The notes: generated by a model not told the origin, from the sequence alone. DNA of 64,000 nucleotides from Cinnamomum chago (GCA_038049695.1 CP142455.1:20683501-20747500), one strand, 5' to 3'. Shown: positions 1 to 13,059, counted from the first letter of the stretch. Program-made: numbers and translations.

Positions 1-106
1 AACCTCTTTTCTATAATTACCACATCCGGCACATGGTGCCAGATTTGACACTGACACAGTTTCTATTTCTAAGTTACACCGCCAAGTGCATAATAGAGAA
101 CCATAC

Positions 107-1040
107 CTTTCTAGCCCGTGATGTCTTCTCTGGTGCAACAGTTGGTTTAGGATCAGGTAGCAACTCCCTAACAATCTTAGAAAACTCACGGCCGCGTTGC
201 TCCTCAACAGCTAACTCGGCTAATAGATCTTGTGTACGCTTCTCTGACTGAAATATTTATGGAAATTTACACTCAGCATCAATAGAGCAATGAGTAGATA
301 ACCCAAGTAAAATGGGTAACATAGATAACTTCTACTTCCCATGAGACCCCAAAACACTATGATGCCCAGATAGTGGATGGATACGAGAGGGACATGCCAT
401 AGACATACACGGATTTTACACAAAATGTGAAGTGCCAGATACAATACGACACACTATGCCCATTCGAAGTATCCGTGCATCATAGGCAAAACATGGCTTA
501 ACTTCGTCATCCATACCTGTTCGAGTTTGTTAGTGTATTTATTTCTAATATCAGCAACAGTCTGAATAAGATCTGAGCTCTTTGACTCCAAGCAGTCACC
601 ATTACTTAACAGGGCAGGCTTTGTTTGCACCATGACCTGCAGAAATTGAGCAAGAAATCACTGGTCTGAAGTTATATACAAATGGATGCTCTATTTTTTA
701 TTCTTGTTTAAAAAAGATGACGACAAAACCATCAAAAGAAACTGATAACCAGCATGTATAGTGCAAATACATGAAATATTGAAATCCTACAATACTAAGA
801 GGTTAGGAATTAATTGAAATCTTTAATAAAAATAGATAATAAGAGTAAATATTCCATAAAATTGATAAAAATAATAAGAAATACTTTAATCTTTAAAATT
901 GTCATATCATTCTTTTTTAGAAAGATTTGTCATATGTAGTTCTCCTTAAAAAAAATAGATATTTAATAGAATTCTACCTATTTCGCCGGTAGCCATAAAC
1001 CACATATAGCATCCAAAATAACAGCCAACTAGATATGAAG

Positions 1041-1123
<83 letters not shown>

Positions 1124-4100
1124 AAGCAAACCATAAAAGATGTAAATAAGAGGCCAAAGCTGTTGTAGTCACTTTAGAGTGACAGCGTTTTCCTCACTAA
1201 AATTGCCTTATATACATCTGAAAATATTGGTCAATTTTCCATAAGCTAAATAAGAAAATCAATAAAGGAAAAACATGCTAGTAAAATTTTAGAAAATTAG
1301 ACTAAAACAGCATATTACAAGCCAAAAGAGCCAAAGCAAACCAGAAAAAACTCAAAACAGGTGTCATTGTCAAAGCTGTTGTAGTTTCTGCACAAGAAGA
1401 TTTCGCTGAAAATGTAACAGAATTGAAAGTGGGACCATGTCATAAAGCATTTGTTTAAGTTATAGAATCTAATCTTGGGTAAGATTGTACGAACAAATCA
1501 CATTTGACAGTACTCACTTGTTCAAGCTGAGTCTTGATCTCTTCAACTGCATGCCAAACTTCTTTTCTCATTGCTTCATACAACCCATTTCCCTCTCCAT
1601 CCCCAGTAGGATGTTCTGTCTGTAAGTGCACAAGAAGATGTGAATATAGTAAATAGATTAAGTGCATGAAACTTTTTTCATTATCAGTCAAGTAAAGTAA
1701 ACCAGACCTTTTTCTGTGAATAAACTGCCCTTATTGTCTTCTCAAACCCGTTCTTGTTGCAAGTATCTGGTGCTTCATCATCAGTTAGTGCAGAGGAAAA
1801 GCTCTGGAAGTTTTAAACAAAATCTTATAAGTTTAATTCAATTTCAGATACCAAATCTCTTGTCATTAAAATGACTCCATTATGGTGGCTGTCCTAAAAA
1901 ATCACAAAAACTCAGCCGTCGGAAAGACAGACACATGGACTTGTAGTAATACATTAATTTTAGCCATCCGTCTATAGTACAGTCAAATGCTATGATTGTT
2001 TGACATTTCATTTTGCAGCATCAACCATCCACAGTATGCTCTAAAAAAAGAGTCAAGTCACTGAACTAGTCGGTCTGGGACTATATAATTCCTCACAATT
2101 AACAGCATAAAAAAGGATTAGAATTACAAATAGCGGTAAAGAGGTCGAAATGCTTACTGAATAGTCATCATGAGAGTGTAATAAGTCCTTTTGACTCAGA
2201 GACCTTCTCAAGACACGTTGCTGGCTGGAAGCTGTTGGCTTATGTAATGTAGACCTCTGGAAGTTACCATTACCAGAACTCTTTAGTTTATTTAAGTTAC
2301 TAAGGCTATTAGAATGATCCATGTCACTCTGCAACCAAAAACAGAAATAGAACCATCTTTGATATTATGTAAAAGCTGTAAACAGAGATAATGCAGTCTT
2401 CGAGTCCAAACTCAGTCAAAAAACTAAACAAGTAAAATAATGTGCTCTAGAAATAAGTATGTCAATTAGAAAGTGGTCAGAAGTAGGGACGCAAGTGGGT
2501 CCCACCAGTCCAAACTCAATCTGAACCCATCACACCTTGTTCTTGATTCTGGCTGATATTTTAGGCATATTGGTCAGGCACCTTCAGTACAGGACTATGG
2601 GCATATGTCCTACAATTGTATTCATAAGTAAAGCACTAGCTTCTGTCTTGCTTGACAGTACTTTGTTGCTAACTTAAACAAGAAAAGAAAGTACTAATAC
2701 AATGGCAATCCGAAATAGGGTCACAACTAGGCCCTGCCAGTCCCACCTTGGTTTGCACCCAGCACACCATAAGCTGGATTCAGGCTATGTTTAAAGCCAC
2801 ATTGGTTAGGCACCTCCCAAAGGAAGATGCAGTCTGCACTTCTTTCCATCTCACTTGAACGAACCATGGAACAACCAGAGAATGATTACAAAAATACAAC
2901 ACAAAAAATAAACAGAAAGAGACTGAATAAAATAGCCATGTTCATCCCAGGCTGTAGCTGAGTCAGTTAAGTCCTTCCTAGCAAAGAAAAGAGGAAAAAA
3001 ATAAAACAATGCTTGTGATGTGAGCCAGTGAGAGCTCACATGGATGTTTTACACCAAGGGGTGTAGGGGATGAACATATTTTGATGTGGATGAATGATGG
3101 ATCCAACATCAGTCCAATTGAATGACCCCAACCCTAAATAATTTAGGGCATTCAAAGTTCAATTGCTTTATGTATTTTCATTTTAAATGACTAGATACAA
3201 TAACATATGATATTAGAATCATCTTTCTCATTGGAATGAGCGCTAATTCATGGGGGTTTACACGTGTGATCACAGGTAGCCCCTTTCCATGAAAACTAAA
3301 AAGGGGAGCTACATAAGCAGACAATCCTGGAGATTTTATTGTTAAAAGAAGCAAAAGATTAACAACCCAACCCATTGTTCTCGATGTGAAACCAAACAAC
3401 TTCTGCAACACGACTTATATTGGACACTGTGATAATTTTCTACTCTTGGTCATACGAATTATACCTTCCTGTACTGTTCCACCATCAATATCATTAACCT
3501 AATCTCAAAAAAGGAACTTAATGAACAAAAAGTAAAGTGTTTTTTCTCAATGAAAGAACTGCTCAGCACATATACAATGCAATTGACTGTTCCATATCAT
3601 CGTAATCAGTAAAGGGGTCAAAAGAAAATCATCCAAACAGTAACCAAAACACAAAAGCAAAACAGAAATGATGGACCCAAAAAAGCAAATCAAGAAAAAG
3701 CATGAAAAGGCAAATCACCTCCGAATCGCTGCATTTATACCGCGCCACCGAGACAGAGCGTCTTCTCCTCGATCCACCATCCGAAACAACCTTCGAACCC
3801 GAATTATTATCCAAATTGCCATTCCCATGACTCCTCGAAACCGACCTTCCTCTTCTCTGGCTCGCATCTGTGGACCCCACCTTCGTTGACGAACCGCCCA
3901 GTCCAACGGAGGACACCCGGCGGCCCGACCGCCCCCTCGCAATCTCCGAACCCTTTTCGGCATCTTCTCCGGCGAGAAAGAACTCCTTTGCGAGATCATC
4001 AAGGCTAATTTCCGGAAACCCCGACCCTCGGACCGTATTGACGAACCTTCCTTTGGGGAGGTCGTCGTCTTCGGCGTCAGGCGGAGAAAACCGGCCGGAG

Positions 4101-4231
4101 AAGCGGCTGAGGCTCCTGGACCGGCGGTGGAGGCCGGACCGGTTTGAAGAGCCGGAGTCGGACGGATCGGCCGGCGACTGCGAGGCGATCGGAGATCGCT
4201 TGGTGGTCGATTTGAAGGCGGAAGTCGCCAT
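107..4231 (-). CDS. Ser/Arg-rich, coiled-coil plant protein (5' part, partial)
   Basis: Six exons can be joined with GT/AG junctions: 4231-3719, 2328-2158, 1803-1708, 1619-1518, 636-517 and 247-107. They give 381 residues, and the gene continues beyond the left edge (donor AAG|GTATGG at 107/106). Every exon is a multiple of three and every intron is phase 0. The start is the ATG in MATSAFKSTTKR, preceded by a leader with a GA microsatellite. Residues 1-171 are basic and Ser/Arg-rich with repeated SRS/RRRS patches (low complexity, probably disordered). They end in RYKCSDSE, which joins SDMDHS of exon 2. Exons 3-6 carry an acidic to helical stretch (ALTDDEAPD, then TEHPTGDGEGNGLYEAMRKE, then LLAELAVEEQRGREFSKIVR) that looks like a coiled coil. 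I recognise the block order as a conserved plant-specific family but know no function, so none is assigned. A nuclear or cytoskeletal role would be a guess. The exon structure is strongly supported; function is unknown. Confidence 0.82.
1043..1122. repeat. (CT)40 microsatellite in an intron
   Basis: An uninterrupted CT run of about 80 bp lies in the fourth intron of the left-edge gene. It reads as GA on the coding (minus) strand and is likely length-polymorphic. The ORF rich in Arg-Glu repeats on the minus strand here is a translation artefact of the run. Confidence 0.97.
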
Positions 4232-4389
4232 TTAAAGGGATTAAGGGTGGGGGGGGACTTCGGAGCGATTGAATTAGGGCAGAGAAGGATCGAAAGACGC
4301 CATTTTTGGGGTTTTGGAGCTGGATTTTGGGCGATCTGATGGGCGTTTTAGGGTTCTGGTAGGATAGAAAAATCACATTTTTTAGGGTT

Positions 4390-4394
<5 letters not shown>

Positions 4395-4423
<29 letters not shown>
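4395..4423. repeat. (GA)n microsatellite in the 5' leader/promoter
   Basis: About 14 GA units lie 164-192 bp upstream of the ATG at 4231 of the minus-strand gene, so they read as CT in its sense strand. CT runs are common in plant 5' leaders and core promoters. A regulatory effect is only an inference. Confidence 0.9.
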
Positions 4424-4428
<5 letters not shown>

Positions 4429-4654
4429 AAATTGCGTATCCTTGTTTGAAGGGGAGAAATGGCGGAGAAAACAAAAGATTTGGAATTTTAATTTTTCCAA
4501 ACGTATCAATCATTCAAACGGATGATTGTGACTAATGAGGGCTTTAATTTTGCCGGAAATTACGAAGATGCCATGCCAGTCCCCAACTCCAAAGTTAGTA
4601 TTGTGCGAGTGACATGGGAAACCTTGGTTTTGACTACTTTGATAGGAGTATTTA

Positions 4655-4915
4655 ATTGTAATTTTTTGAAGATTTTATTGAAAAATTCACATTACGTATA
4701 GGGTGGTATGAAATATTGCCTCTTAACTCATACGGCACGAAAATATTTCTCCAATGGTTATGAGGAGTAACGCTAGCGTTGCTGAATTAGAGACGAGCGA
4801 CGCTAACGTCACTCCTCTCAAGTATTTGTTTGTGTTGCTCCGAGTTAGGAGGTATTATTTCATGCAATACCCATGTAATGGAAATTTTTTAGTAAAATCT
4901 TCTAATTTTTTTTAA
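4655..4915. mobile_element. MITE-like inverted-repeat element, about 260 bp
   Basis: The left arm (GAAGATTTTATTGAAAAATT at about 4668) is mirrored by the right arm (AATTTTTTAGTAAAATCTTC at about 4884-4903). Further in, CTCTTAACTC matches the complement of GAGTTAGGAG. The centre holds another palindromic pair, AACGCTAGCGTTGC and GCGACGCTAACGTC. There is no coding sequence. Exact ends and target duplication could not be fixed, so the superfamily is open; a Mutator-like MITE is possible. Confidence 0.55.
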
Positions 4916-7316
4916 TTCTAATATTATTATTAGGATGTGATTTCTTTTTTTTCATTTTTTTATCACAAAAGAAGTGTTGTGCCTTGAAGACCTCTTTGTA
5001 CGGTTGCCACTGAAAAAGAACTTCGCAAATTTTGCTCTTATCTCTCTTATAATACTTTTTTGGGTCTTTTCTCAATGAAATGTCATTGCATCAAGCAACG
5101 GTTAGAGGATTAAAAAAGGGGATACTCTTCCTCTTTACTTCCGTTGAAAGGTCATTGCACAAACGAGCTATAAATGATGTCTTTTTTCACACTTGCAAAT
5201 AAATATATAAAAAAAAGGCATATAATAGAAAAGAGTAGCTATTTCCTCTTTATACGTAACAATTTCTTAAGAAATTTCTTTTGTAGAACTTGGGTGTGGG
5301 ATTTTTCATTCTCTAGAGGAAATTCTAAAAACAAGTTATGAGAAGGTGTCTAAAATAAATATTTCAAATTCTAAAATTCTAAAGGCTTTCCAATTGTTGG
5401 CATTTGAGAATTATAGTGATAAAATTTAAACTTGGCCTCTATCTTAGGTGTAGAAAGCTTTAAAAGACAGAAACGTATGGTGGCATTTAATTATGTTTCT
5501 TCTAATGATTTTGAAGATAATTTACTGGCTATGGCCAATAAAACTTTAACACAGGGAATTGCATATTTGGAATGACTGAAATAATTGAACGTTATGTTCA
5601 AAATGAACGTTTGCATACAGCTATAATAATGATGCTCGTGCTCAATGTTTTGGATTTGGGGCGCGGGATCGGGCTGCTAATTTCGGATCTTGAGTTAGCA
5701 TGGTTTTTATGAAATTGGAGCTATAGTGATTAATGATGATGTGATAATTAACCATGACGCCTTTTTTTTAATAATTTATCAATTGAAACTAATGCCCTTT
5801 TTTTCTCTCCGAAAAATCCCATGCACGGGCTAGTGAAACGAGTTAAATGGTTAACTCAAAAAAGAAGAAAAGAAGATGGGTCAAAAAAGAATTACTAGAT
5901 TTAAAAACCACATTTTTGTTCGTCAAAAAAAGTCAAAAACTTACCTTCTCATGTTATAAACGACAGATTTTTTATTTTACCCCGCTTCTTTTATTGTCTC
6001 TTAATTTTATCCTTCACCTTACTATTAAAGTTACCAAACAAGCTTGAGCTATCTTCTTGTTTCTACAAGAGTGAGTTCAGAATAAGAAAATGGAAGAATT
6101 CGCTCGATGGGGATGTGATGTGAAAGAATCAAAGATGGAACAGAGAAGTGTAAGGAAATTACTTTTAGGCCCATTACTTGGATCACACGTCCTTATCTTT
6201 CTCGAAATGTGGTCATTATAGGAATTCCATTTTCATAGGATATATGTTATTAATTACTTAAAAACAGTTTCTTAATGAGATATATTCCATAATATTCTCT
6301 ACTTTGATGGACGGTTGAGATTAAATCTAAGGAAAACCTAATTGGGAATTCGGTCATCTCTCCACCTATAAAATAAAGCCTTTCATCCATCACAAAGGCT
6401 ACACACAAAACTCAACACATTAGGGTTTATAGGCAATAAAAGAGAAACCGAAACCATTCACCTAACCTCTTCTTTGACGAATCTCAACATCAAACAACAA
6501 CAGCACTAGACAGCAGGATCGGAAAGCTCTCCGCATCAGGATGTCTGGAGGTACTCTTCAATTTATTTAAGATTAAATCTTACATGTGATTATCATGATG
6601 TTCACGATCTTAGGGTTCATGTTAATAATATTATAACAAGAAGAAGTTCCAAGAAGGGAATAGAGCTAGAGATTTTTGAATCTTTAACACTTTCATGCAT
6701 TTTAATGAATATATAATAAGGAGCCATTTTGAAACTCTAAATAATAAGAGCTACTTAGATTATGGCTTCTAATTTACAATTAGAGTGCTTGGAAAAATTA
6801 TGAGAAAAACACTTATTTCATGGAGTAATTTATTATAAATTATAATATAGAACCCACCATTTTGCGTCATTTTGAAGGTTTTATGAGGTTATATTCATCT
6901 AGAACACTTATTTCATGCTGGCCAAGGGGATTTGACCCATGAGAGATCCCAAACACGAGAGAAGAGACCAGAGAGGCCACGCACAAAAAGAGGTCGCCCA
7001 CACGTGGGAAAACAGCCCACATATGCCCCCACCTTAATTTCTCAAAGCCAAAATTAAAGCTCAAATTTGTAAATAAGCTCTAAAATTAGAATTTACAATT
7101 AAAGGTTTCATCAAATGCTCTAAGATACAAATATAAGCTCTAAATCACAAGATAAGAGTTAATTTTTAGAGTTACCAATGAACTATATGTTGGATTTTTT
7201 TATATTTAAATTTTGCCCTTACTTTGAATTCTATAAATTCCCCTCAATGATTTAATAAATCACAACCCCCCCAACCCCCCCAAAACAAACAAATATACAT
7301 ATATATTCGATCAATT
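4916..7316. other. AT-rich intergenic DNA, no gene seen
   Basis: No open frame here resembles a protein. At about 6376-6385 there is a TATA-like CTATAAAATAAAG. It is followed by a leader-like stretch and an ATG at 6541 in the context ATGTCTGGAG|GTACTC, which looks like a short first exon with a donor. No downstream coding exon could be found. This may be a promoter fragment of a dead gene or retroelement. Confidence 0.5.
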
Positions 7317-7535
7317 GGGCAAGTTTGTTTACATTAGAATATAAAGGAATTAAATACATAGGGTGGTTTAAAATGAAGATCAAATGTGAATTCTAAATAA
7401 CATTTTCTTTAAGGAAAATAGATACAAAAGAAGATGCTATTTGATGTTCGTTTTTGAAAATCCACTTTTGTTTTTCATTTTTTAACCACCCTATGTATCC
7501 CTTCATTTGTATTTTAATGCAAACAAACAAGGCCT
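7317..7535. mobile_element. MITE, about 220 bp, long terminal inverted repeats
   Basis: The left arm begins GGGCAAGTTTGTTTACATTA and runs through CATAGGGTGGTT. The right arm is its imperfect complement, AACCACCCTATG through TGCAAACAAACAAGGCC. Arms are about 60 bp and there is no coding capacity. The GGGCnnGTTTGTTT type of terminus is common among plant MITEs. No clear target duplication was identified, so the superfamily is not assigned. Confidence 0.65.
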
Positions 7536-8803
7536 TATTATTGGCAAATGGGATGTTCAGTCATAGTCACTCCCACTAATTAACTTGCAATTTAGTAATT
7601 AAATTGTAGGTTGCGTCATTTTTTATTTTTTATTTTTTATTTTTTGTTATTTGAAAAACTAATGGCCATGATCTTTGGAAGATGGGGCCAGCTATAAATA
7701 ATATTTAGCTTAAGCAGACTGTAAATTCTAGGTCTTACAAAATATAGTACACAATTAGATTAGAGGCATTGGTCTTTGTATTGCTGCTCCCTTTTAATGA
7801 AATTCTTGTTAGCATTTATCAAGAAAAGTGTATATTAGGCTCACTGTTGATTGTTCATACCAATGAGTAATAAAGGATTCAAAGGGGGTACATGGGACAT
7901 CTTTCAATATCTCCTAACATGGAAATTTTTTTGATTCTGATATGAGACCTAAACATGAAAAGTCACATAAGGATGACTTATACTGTACTGTCTCCAATGC
8001 TTCATTTTTAATTCTATGCCTTGTGTAGTGGGTCCTTTCATTTTTAACCCTTCAATTTATTGGGTGCCACATTGATTTGCATTGAGGGAGGCTGAGGGCC
8101 CCATAATCCCTCATTATTCATTAGACCATGGGTTCTTCCAAAACTAGACTTGAATTGACTCGCAATGGCATAAGGTGGAGCAAGTAACACAGGTTGCTTT
8201 GACGGTTTGACCTAGAATTTTGGAGGACTCAACTTTGGTGACAGTGAGGAATCAGCTGGAAATTCATAGATGTGATGATTCCTCATTGCAGCAGAGTTGG
8301 GGATTCCTCGTTGATGTGTGTTTATATGTAAATCTAGAAAAAAAAAAATAGTATTGGTGCATAAATCCCCAAAAGTGAGGATTTTCAGATCCTATGAAAA
8401 GAGATTGGACCAGAAAAATCATCAAAAATGAGAATTTCTACCGGCCAAATCCTTAGGAATTTAGAACTATTAAGGGCACGTTTGGTAAATGAATAGGAGT
8501 CTCCTGTCAAGAGGATTCTTTTGTTTTTCTTATACGGTGCAATCATCACTAAGGATTTCTCTAAAGGCACCTTCATGGCGTTCTAAGTTTGGCAAACCAT
8601 CGTGAATCAACGGATTTATATATAATACTACATTCAATGATCACAAGTTTTTCACAAAATCCTCGCGATCCATAACGAGTCAAGCCTTAAGATTTGAAGT
8701 CCTAGTTGGTTTTGGCCTTTTATAGATTATAGACGGTTTGGGTCTTCATTGTGGGTCCCACAAAACAAAAATATTTTTAGGGTGTGTACTTTTTTTACAA
8801 ATA
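7536..8803. other. Intergenic DNA, no gene seen
   Basis: AT-rich DNA without a supportable ORF. A GGGCACGTTTGGTAAATG motif near 8474 is roughly inverted-complementary to GTTACCAAATGTACCCC near 10663-10680. These could be the ends of an old element, but no target duplication was seen. Confidence 0.4.
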
Positions 8804-8819
8804 TCTAAATACTTATGAT

Positions 8820-10440
8820 AAATCAACAGTTGAGAATTGACCATATAGCCAGTTTGGACCTTCTTAACAAGATTAACGGTTCGGATCTTGAAAGTGGAAC
8901 CCATAAGGTCGGGTTCCACACATGAGCGGCGCCATGTTGTTCATAATGGGGTCAATTGACCCTACTGAGATCTGAAAACATACTCGTAAAAATTTTGTGA
9001 ACCTCTGAGTGGGAAGCTTTTGACCTATTGAGATCTAAAAAAAAAACATCTATGAGAAGTTTTGACTCCACTAAAATCTAAAAACAATCTTATGAGAAGA
9101 TTTTGAACCACCTTAATTTAAGAGTTTGACCTGAAAGAGAGAAAATGACTTATAAATTTTTGACCCTTTTGTAACATCCAATTAAGATAAATCGTGTACT
9201 TTTGTGTCATGGGCAGTCCAATAATTTTGAATGGCTTATAAATTTAAATGGATACGCCTTAACTCATAGGAAGCTCAAATAATATTTTTATCTTAAGTCA
9301 TTTTATTTTTATCAGTTTTCTCTCATTTTGCTAATACTAAATATTTGAATGTAGGGTAAGGACCTAAAAATTACAGGTTTTTGCTCGGTTAAGCCGGTCA
9401 GCAAATGAGAGGGTAGGATAAGAGCTTAACCTCCGCCCAGCCTGCGTCCAACCCTTTGATAGCCCTAGTGGCAGGGTTGCGGAAGATAAGTATTTTTTGA
9501 CTCCGCTTACTTGAATTCCTGGAGCCGCCCTTAGTTCTACAACAAAAACGAGTATATGTAAATCAACGCCAAAACACAGTTCATCTGGCTCCAAATTCAG
9601 TTTGTGCACAATGGATGATCAACGGTTCTTCTTTTCTTTTCTTATCTTTCTTTCTTTCTTTTTCTTTCTTTTTTTTTTTTTTTTTTTGCAATTTTATGAC
9701 GATCCATGTTGATTCAGGCTATCAAATTTGAGCTTATAGTTGTTGTAGGGCTTCTAAAGAGAATGGATGGCTCAGATTTTCCAAAAGGGCCCCAAAGAAG
9801 TCCAAAAATCATGAGCAACGGTCTGACTTTTTTTTTTTTTACATTGATTTTGGACCTTCTTAACAAGATTAATGGTCTGATTTTTACATTGATTTTGGAC
9901 CTTCTTAACAAGATATGATTAATGGTCTGAACTGTACATCTAGGGGACGGACCCTTTTGCTAGATCTGAGCCATTGACCACATCGAAATTTTAGACCTTC
10001 TTAACAAACGGTTCGGATCTTGAAAGTGGAACCCATAAGTTAGGTCTCCACAATAAAAACCGGTATATGTAATTCACTGCCCAAACACTGCTCATCCGGT
10101 TTCCAATATTGATTTCACTGTGGATGATCAACTATTAGAAGTTTTTTAACTTTCTCATGATCCATGATGAATCAGGTTGCCAAATTTGACCATGCCACTT
10201 TAGGCCTCTGAAGAGACTAAATGGCTCGAATTTTACCACATAAGTCAAGAAATTATGACCAATGGTCTAAACTATTTTAAAAATATCTCTAAATATAGGA
10301 GGAATCAACGGCTGATGTTTGACTTAAAATTTTTTTAACCTTCTTAACATGATTAACGGTTCAGATTTTAAACTTATGACCCATAAGGTAGGGTTTCACA
10401 ACAGGATCTGGTAAACCTAAACTTACCATCCAAAATAGGA
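8820..10440. repeat. Degenerate internal repeats
   Basis: A module built around GACCTTCTTAACAAGATTAA followed by GGATCTTGAAAGTGGAACCC recurs in diverged form near 8857, 9850, 9899, 9990 and 10330. A longer module (an AAACACnGnTCATC core, then GGATGATCAAC, then a GATnCATGnTGATTCAGG stretch) is present twice, near 9575 and 10085. The region has no coding potential and looks like the body of an old non-autonomous element. Unit B has the equivalent at 33500-35010. One extra copy of about 50 bp near 9890 is absent from unit B. Confidence 0.6.
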
Positions 10441-10965
10441 TAACACCACATTTTTGGCTCCAATCCTGTGCTTTTGTTCATTCACATAATTTGACCTGGG
10501 GAGGTAGGATATGAGGAATCATTAGAAATGATCATTTTTTTATTTTTTATTTTTTATTTTTTTTTTGTAGTTTCAGGATTCCTATTATACCGTAAGACTT
10601 TTTATTAAATCTGAATTTTCCTCGATTGCAAGGAAAATGAGAGGAATTTTATTTGTGAACCGTTACCAAATGTACCCCAAATCTGAAATTTCCAAATCCT
10701 ATGAAAAAACATGGGTGGGGAATGCCAAGTTTGAGTTGAGTCCTAGTTTAATCTAAATAGATAAAAGTACAATGTGGTGGGTGGAAAGAGGAAAGATCCA
10801 CAGGCATGGTCATGAGTCCCGTGGCCGTGACAAGTACATTTGGTGTAACTTGTCCAGCCCTTTACACGATGGTTTTGATCATGTAAACATCAAGGTGACC
10901 ATGATTTTAATACTCTACATTGATCAACTACCAAGTCCTTGTATAACTTGGTCAACTTCACGGGT

Positions 10966-11140
10966 TTTTTTTTTTTTTTTTTTTGCTATCGGTGGTTTCC
11001 CAATTTTTTGGACTGGAATAATTTCTCCGGATCTAAAGAAAAGCCAGGTAAACTTCCCTATAGCCCCAATGTTGTGGTGCAGTTTTGAACCTACAACCTC
11101 TGCGTGCAAACCGTTATCCTAGACTAATGATACGGTACAT
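10966..11140 (-). mobile_element. tRNA-derived SINE, minus strand (unit A)
   Basis: On the minus strand this reads as a head with a B-box-like GGTTCAAAAC, then a body containing GGGGCTATAGGGAAGTTTAC, then a poly(A) tail (T run at 10966-10984). The body matches the plus-strand SINE at 12513-12690, including its CAGTGGGGTTTACC segment, which defines the family. A paired copy lies in unit B at 35572-35770, so the insertion is older than the duplication. Confidence 0.72.
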
Positions 11141-12512
11141 GCAAATGTCATCAAAATTCAAGACATACAAAACTACCATGTCAAATCTAGAGTGCCCGGT
11201 ACTGATACAACTCGGCCAAAATGGTGTTGGTTATCTAGATGGTCTAGGGACAACCCCTAATTGTATGGACCCCCACACCCCTTTTGTACACATAATGGAA
11301 GCATAAAGATGGCTAGAGTGGGCTCCAAAAAGTGAGGCTTCTGATTTCTTTTATAGAAGTGGCCCGCGTGTTTTGAGACAACCTCAAAAAGGCTCTTGTA
11401 TTTTATGTATTTTATGTTTTTACTGAGGTGTCATGTTGGCATGTTGACACAAATAAATGTTACTCATATGGAAAATAATTAAAAAAAAAAAAAAGAAGAA
11501 AAAAACACCATTAGTGCATGCTTTGCGAATCTCGCTAACTCAACTCAAGTTAGGTTAGTCACATCCGAATGCTTGATGATTAGCATGGAGATGGAAAGAT
11601 TGGATGGGGATTTTGAAAAATATGTATATCAAGTTGATCAAATGTTTTACCATAAAAAAAAAAGTTCATTAAAATGATTAATCCTAGCTAGCTCTTAGAT
11701 TTAGGTCTTTAGAGTTTAAAAGTTATACATCGTATGAAATTCTTTGATGAATTTTAAAGGTGAATAATGTCCAAATAGTGTGAAATAGAAAAAGCTGCAA
11801 TCAAAGGTCCCATGTGTGTGAGTTGATTAGATCGGTCAAAGGTCGGGCTTCTTATATGCAAGCCCTAAAAAGAGTATTTATGAAAAAGGTATTTGGGCAA
11901 AATCATCACTTAAGTCATTTGAGTATTTTCTAGGAGGTAAATTGATAAAAAAAAAAATACAGATAAGAATAATGGAGAGTATAAGTACTTTTTGTACAGT
12001 TTAATTGTTAGTCAAGGGCAATTTCAATAAAGCACAAAATAAAGGAGACTTTTTGAGGTTACGAAACTGTAGAGGCCTTGTTAAAAAAAAAAGGGTCTAC
12101 TTTTAAAGGGTGTAAATGGCCGGGTTTGGGTTTGGGTTTGGGTTTGGCTGAGCCATACCTGGACTCAGATCCAATTATATTCAACTGAGTTCGCTCTTCA
12201 CTTCAACTCATTGGGGTGTTCATGGGCCAACTTGCTCTGCCAAAGCTTATCCAAGCCAGGCAATTTAGATATCGGCCCAATATGTAGGTCCATATGCAAC
12301 CACCTGGCCTGAATTCAGATGAAGACCCAGCTCGTTTGCAAAGTAGACAACTCCCCTTTGTGATGAATATGGCAAGCCTGGCTAAGTCTCTATGCACATA
12401 TTGACTCATGTTCGGCCCATTTAATAACAGGGTCAAAAATAGAAACACGCAAAGCCCACATGCCTAAATACAGAGCCCAAACCCACCCACTACCCTCCCT
12501 ACAAGTCATGTG
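11141..12512. other. Intergenic DNA of unit A, no gene seen
   Basis: No protein-like ORF. A short (TTTGGG)4-like run lies at about 12122-12147 and is shorter in unit B, so it is an unstable microsatellite. The rest is collinear with unit B 35771-37180. Confidence 0.5.
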
Positions 12513-12690
12513 TAATTAGATCAACTGGCCTAAGATCACGGTTTGCACCCGAAGGTTGTATGTTCGAAACTGCACTATCACACTTGAGCTACAGTGGGGT
12601 TTACCCGGCTTTCCTCTGAGCCCAGAGGTATTAGTCCAGCCCAAAGGGGGTGAGAACCCTACGTCAGCGTAAAAAAAAAAAAAAAAAAAG
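12513..12690 (+). mobile_element. tRNA-derived SINE, plus strand (unit A)
   Basis: The order is an A-box-like segment (TAGATCAACTGG, better preserved in unit B as TAGCTCAGTTGA), a B box (GTTCGAAAC at about 12563), a body with CTACAGTGGGGTTTACCCGG, and a poly(A) tail at 12672-12689. Pol III internal boxes plus a 3' A tail are diagnostic of tRNA-derived SINEs. The copy at about 37180-37340 in unit B is orthologous. Confidence 0.8.
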
Positions 12691-13059
12691 TTTGGATCAT
12701 GCTTAATTGTTTTAAATGAATTGCAGGGATGGTCCCGGGTTATCCAATGAAGAGCATAAAGATATGGGTTTGACTCAATTAGAGGTGCCAACGACAGGTC
12801 CTGGACTTTCAAGAAAATTGGAATTAAGGGCGTGCAATGGTTTAGTTTTAAAGGTATATGATAATCCGATGTTTTGGTAAAGTGTGTTTATATATATATA
12901 TATATTCTTTTGGGTGAAAATGCATATAATTTCTTGATTCCGAAGAAGGCCTTGACGATGGCCCTAGGCAAGAGCACGAGCAACATAGGTTTAAATTGAT
13001 GCAAGAATGAATGGTTTTGATAAGGGTTGGTAACTCCTTTGAGAGTTCTACATGACAGT

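Noticed and set aside
8474-10680. Possible 2.2-kb element with GGGCACGTTTGGTAA-type inverted ends
   Set aside because: The end match is short and imperfect and no target duplication flanks it, so boundaries are not supported.
12122-12147. TTTGGG repeats as an interstitial telomere
   Set aside because: The plant telomere unit is TTTAGGG. Only about four units are present and the run is shorter in unit B, so it is an ordinary microsatellite.
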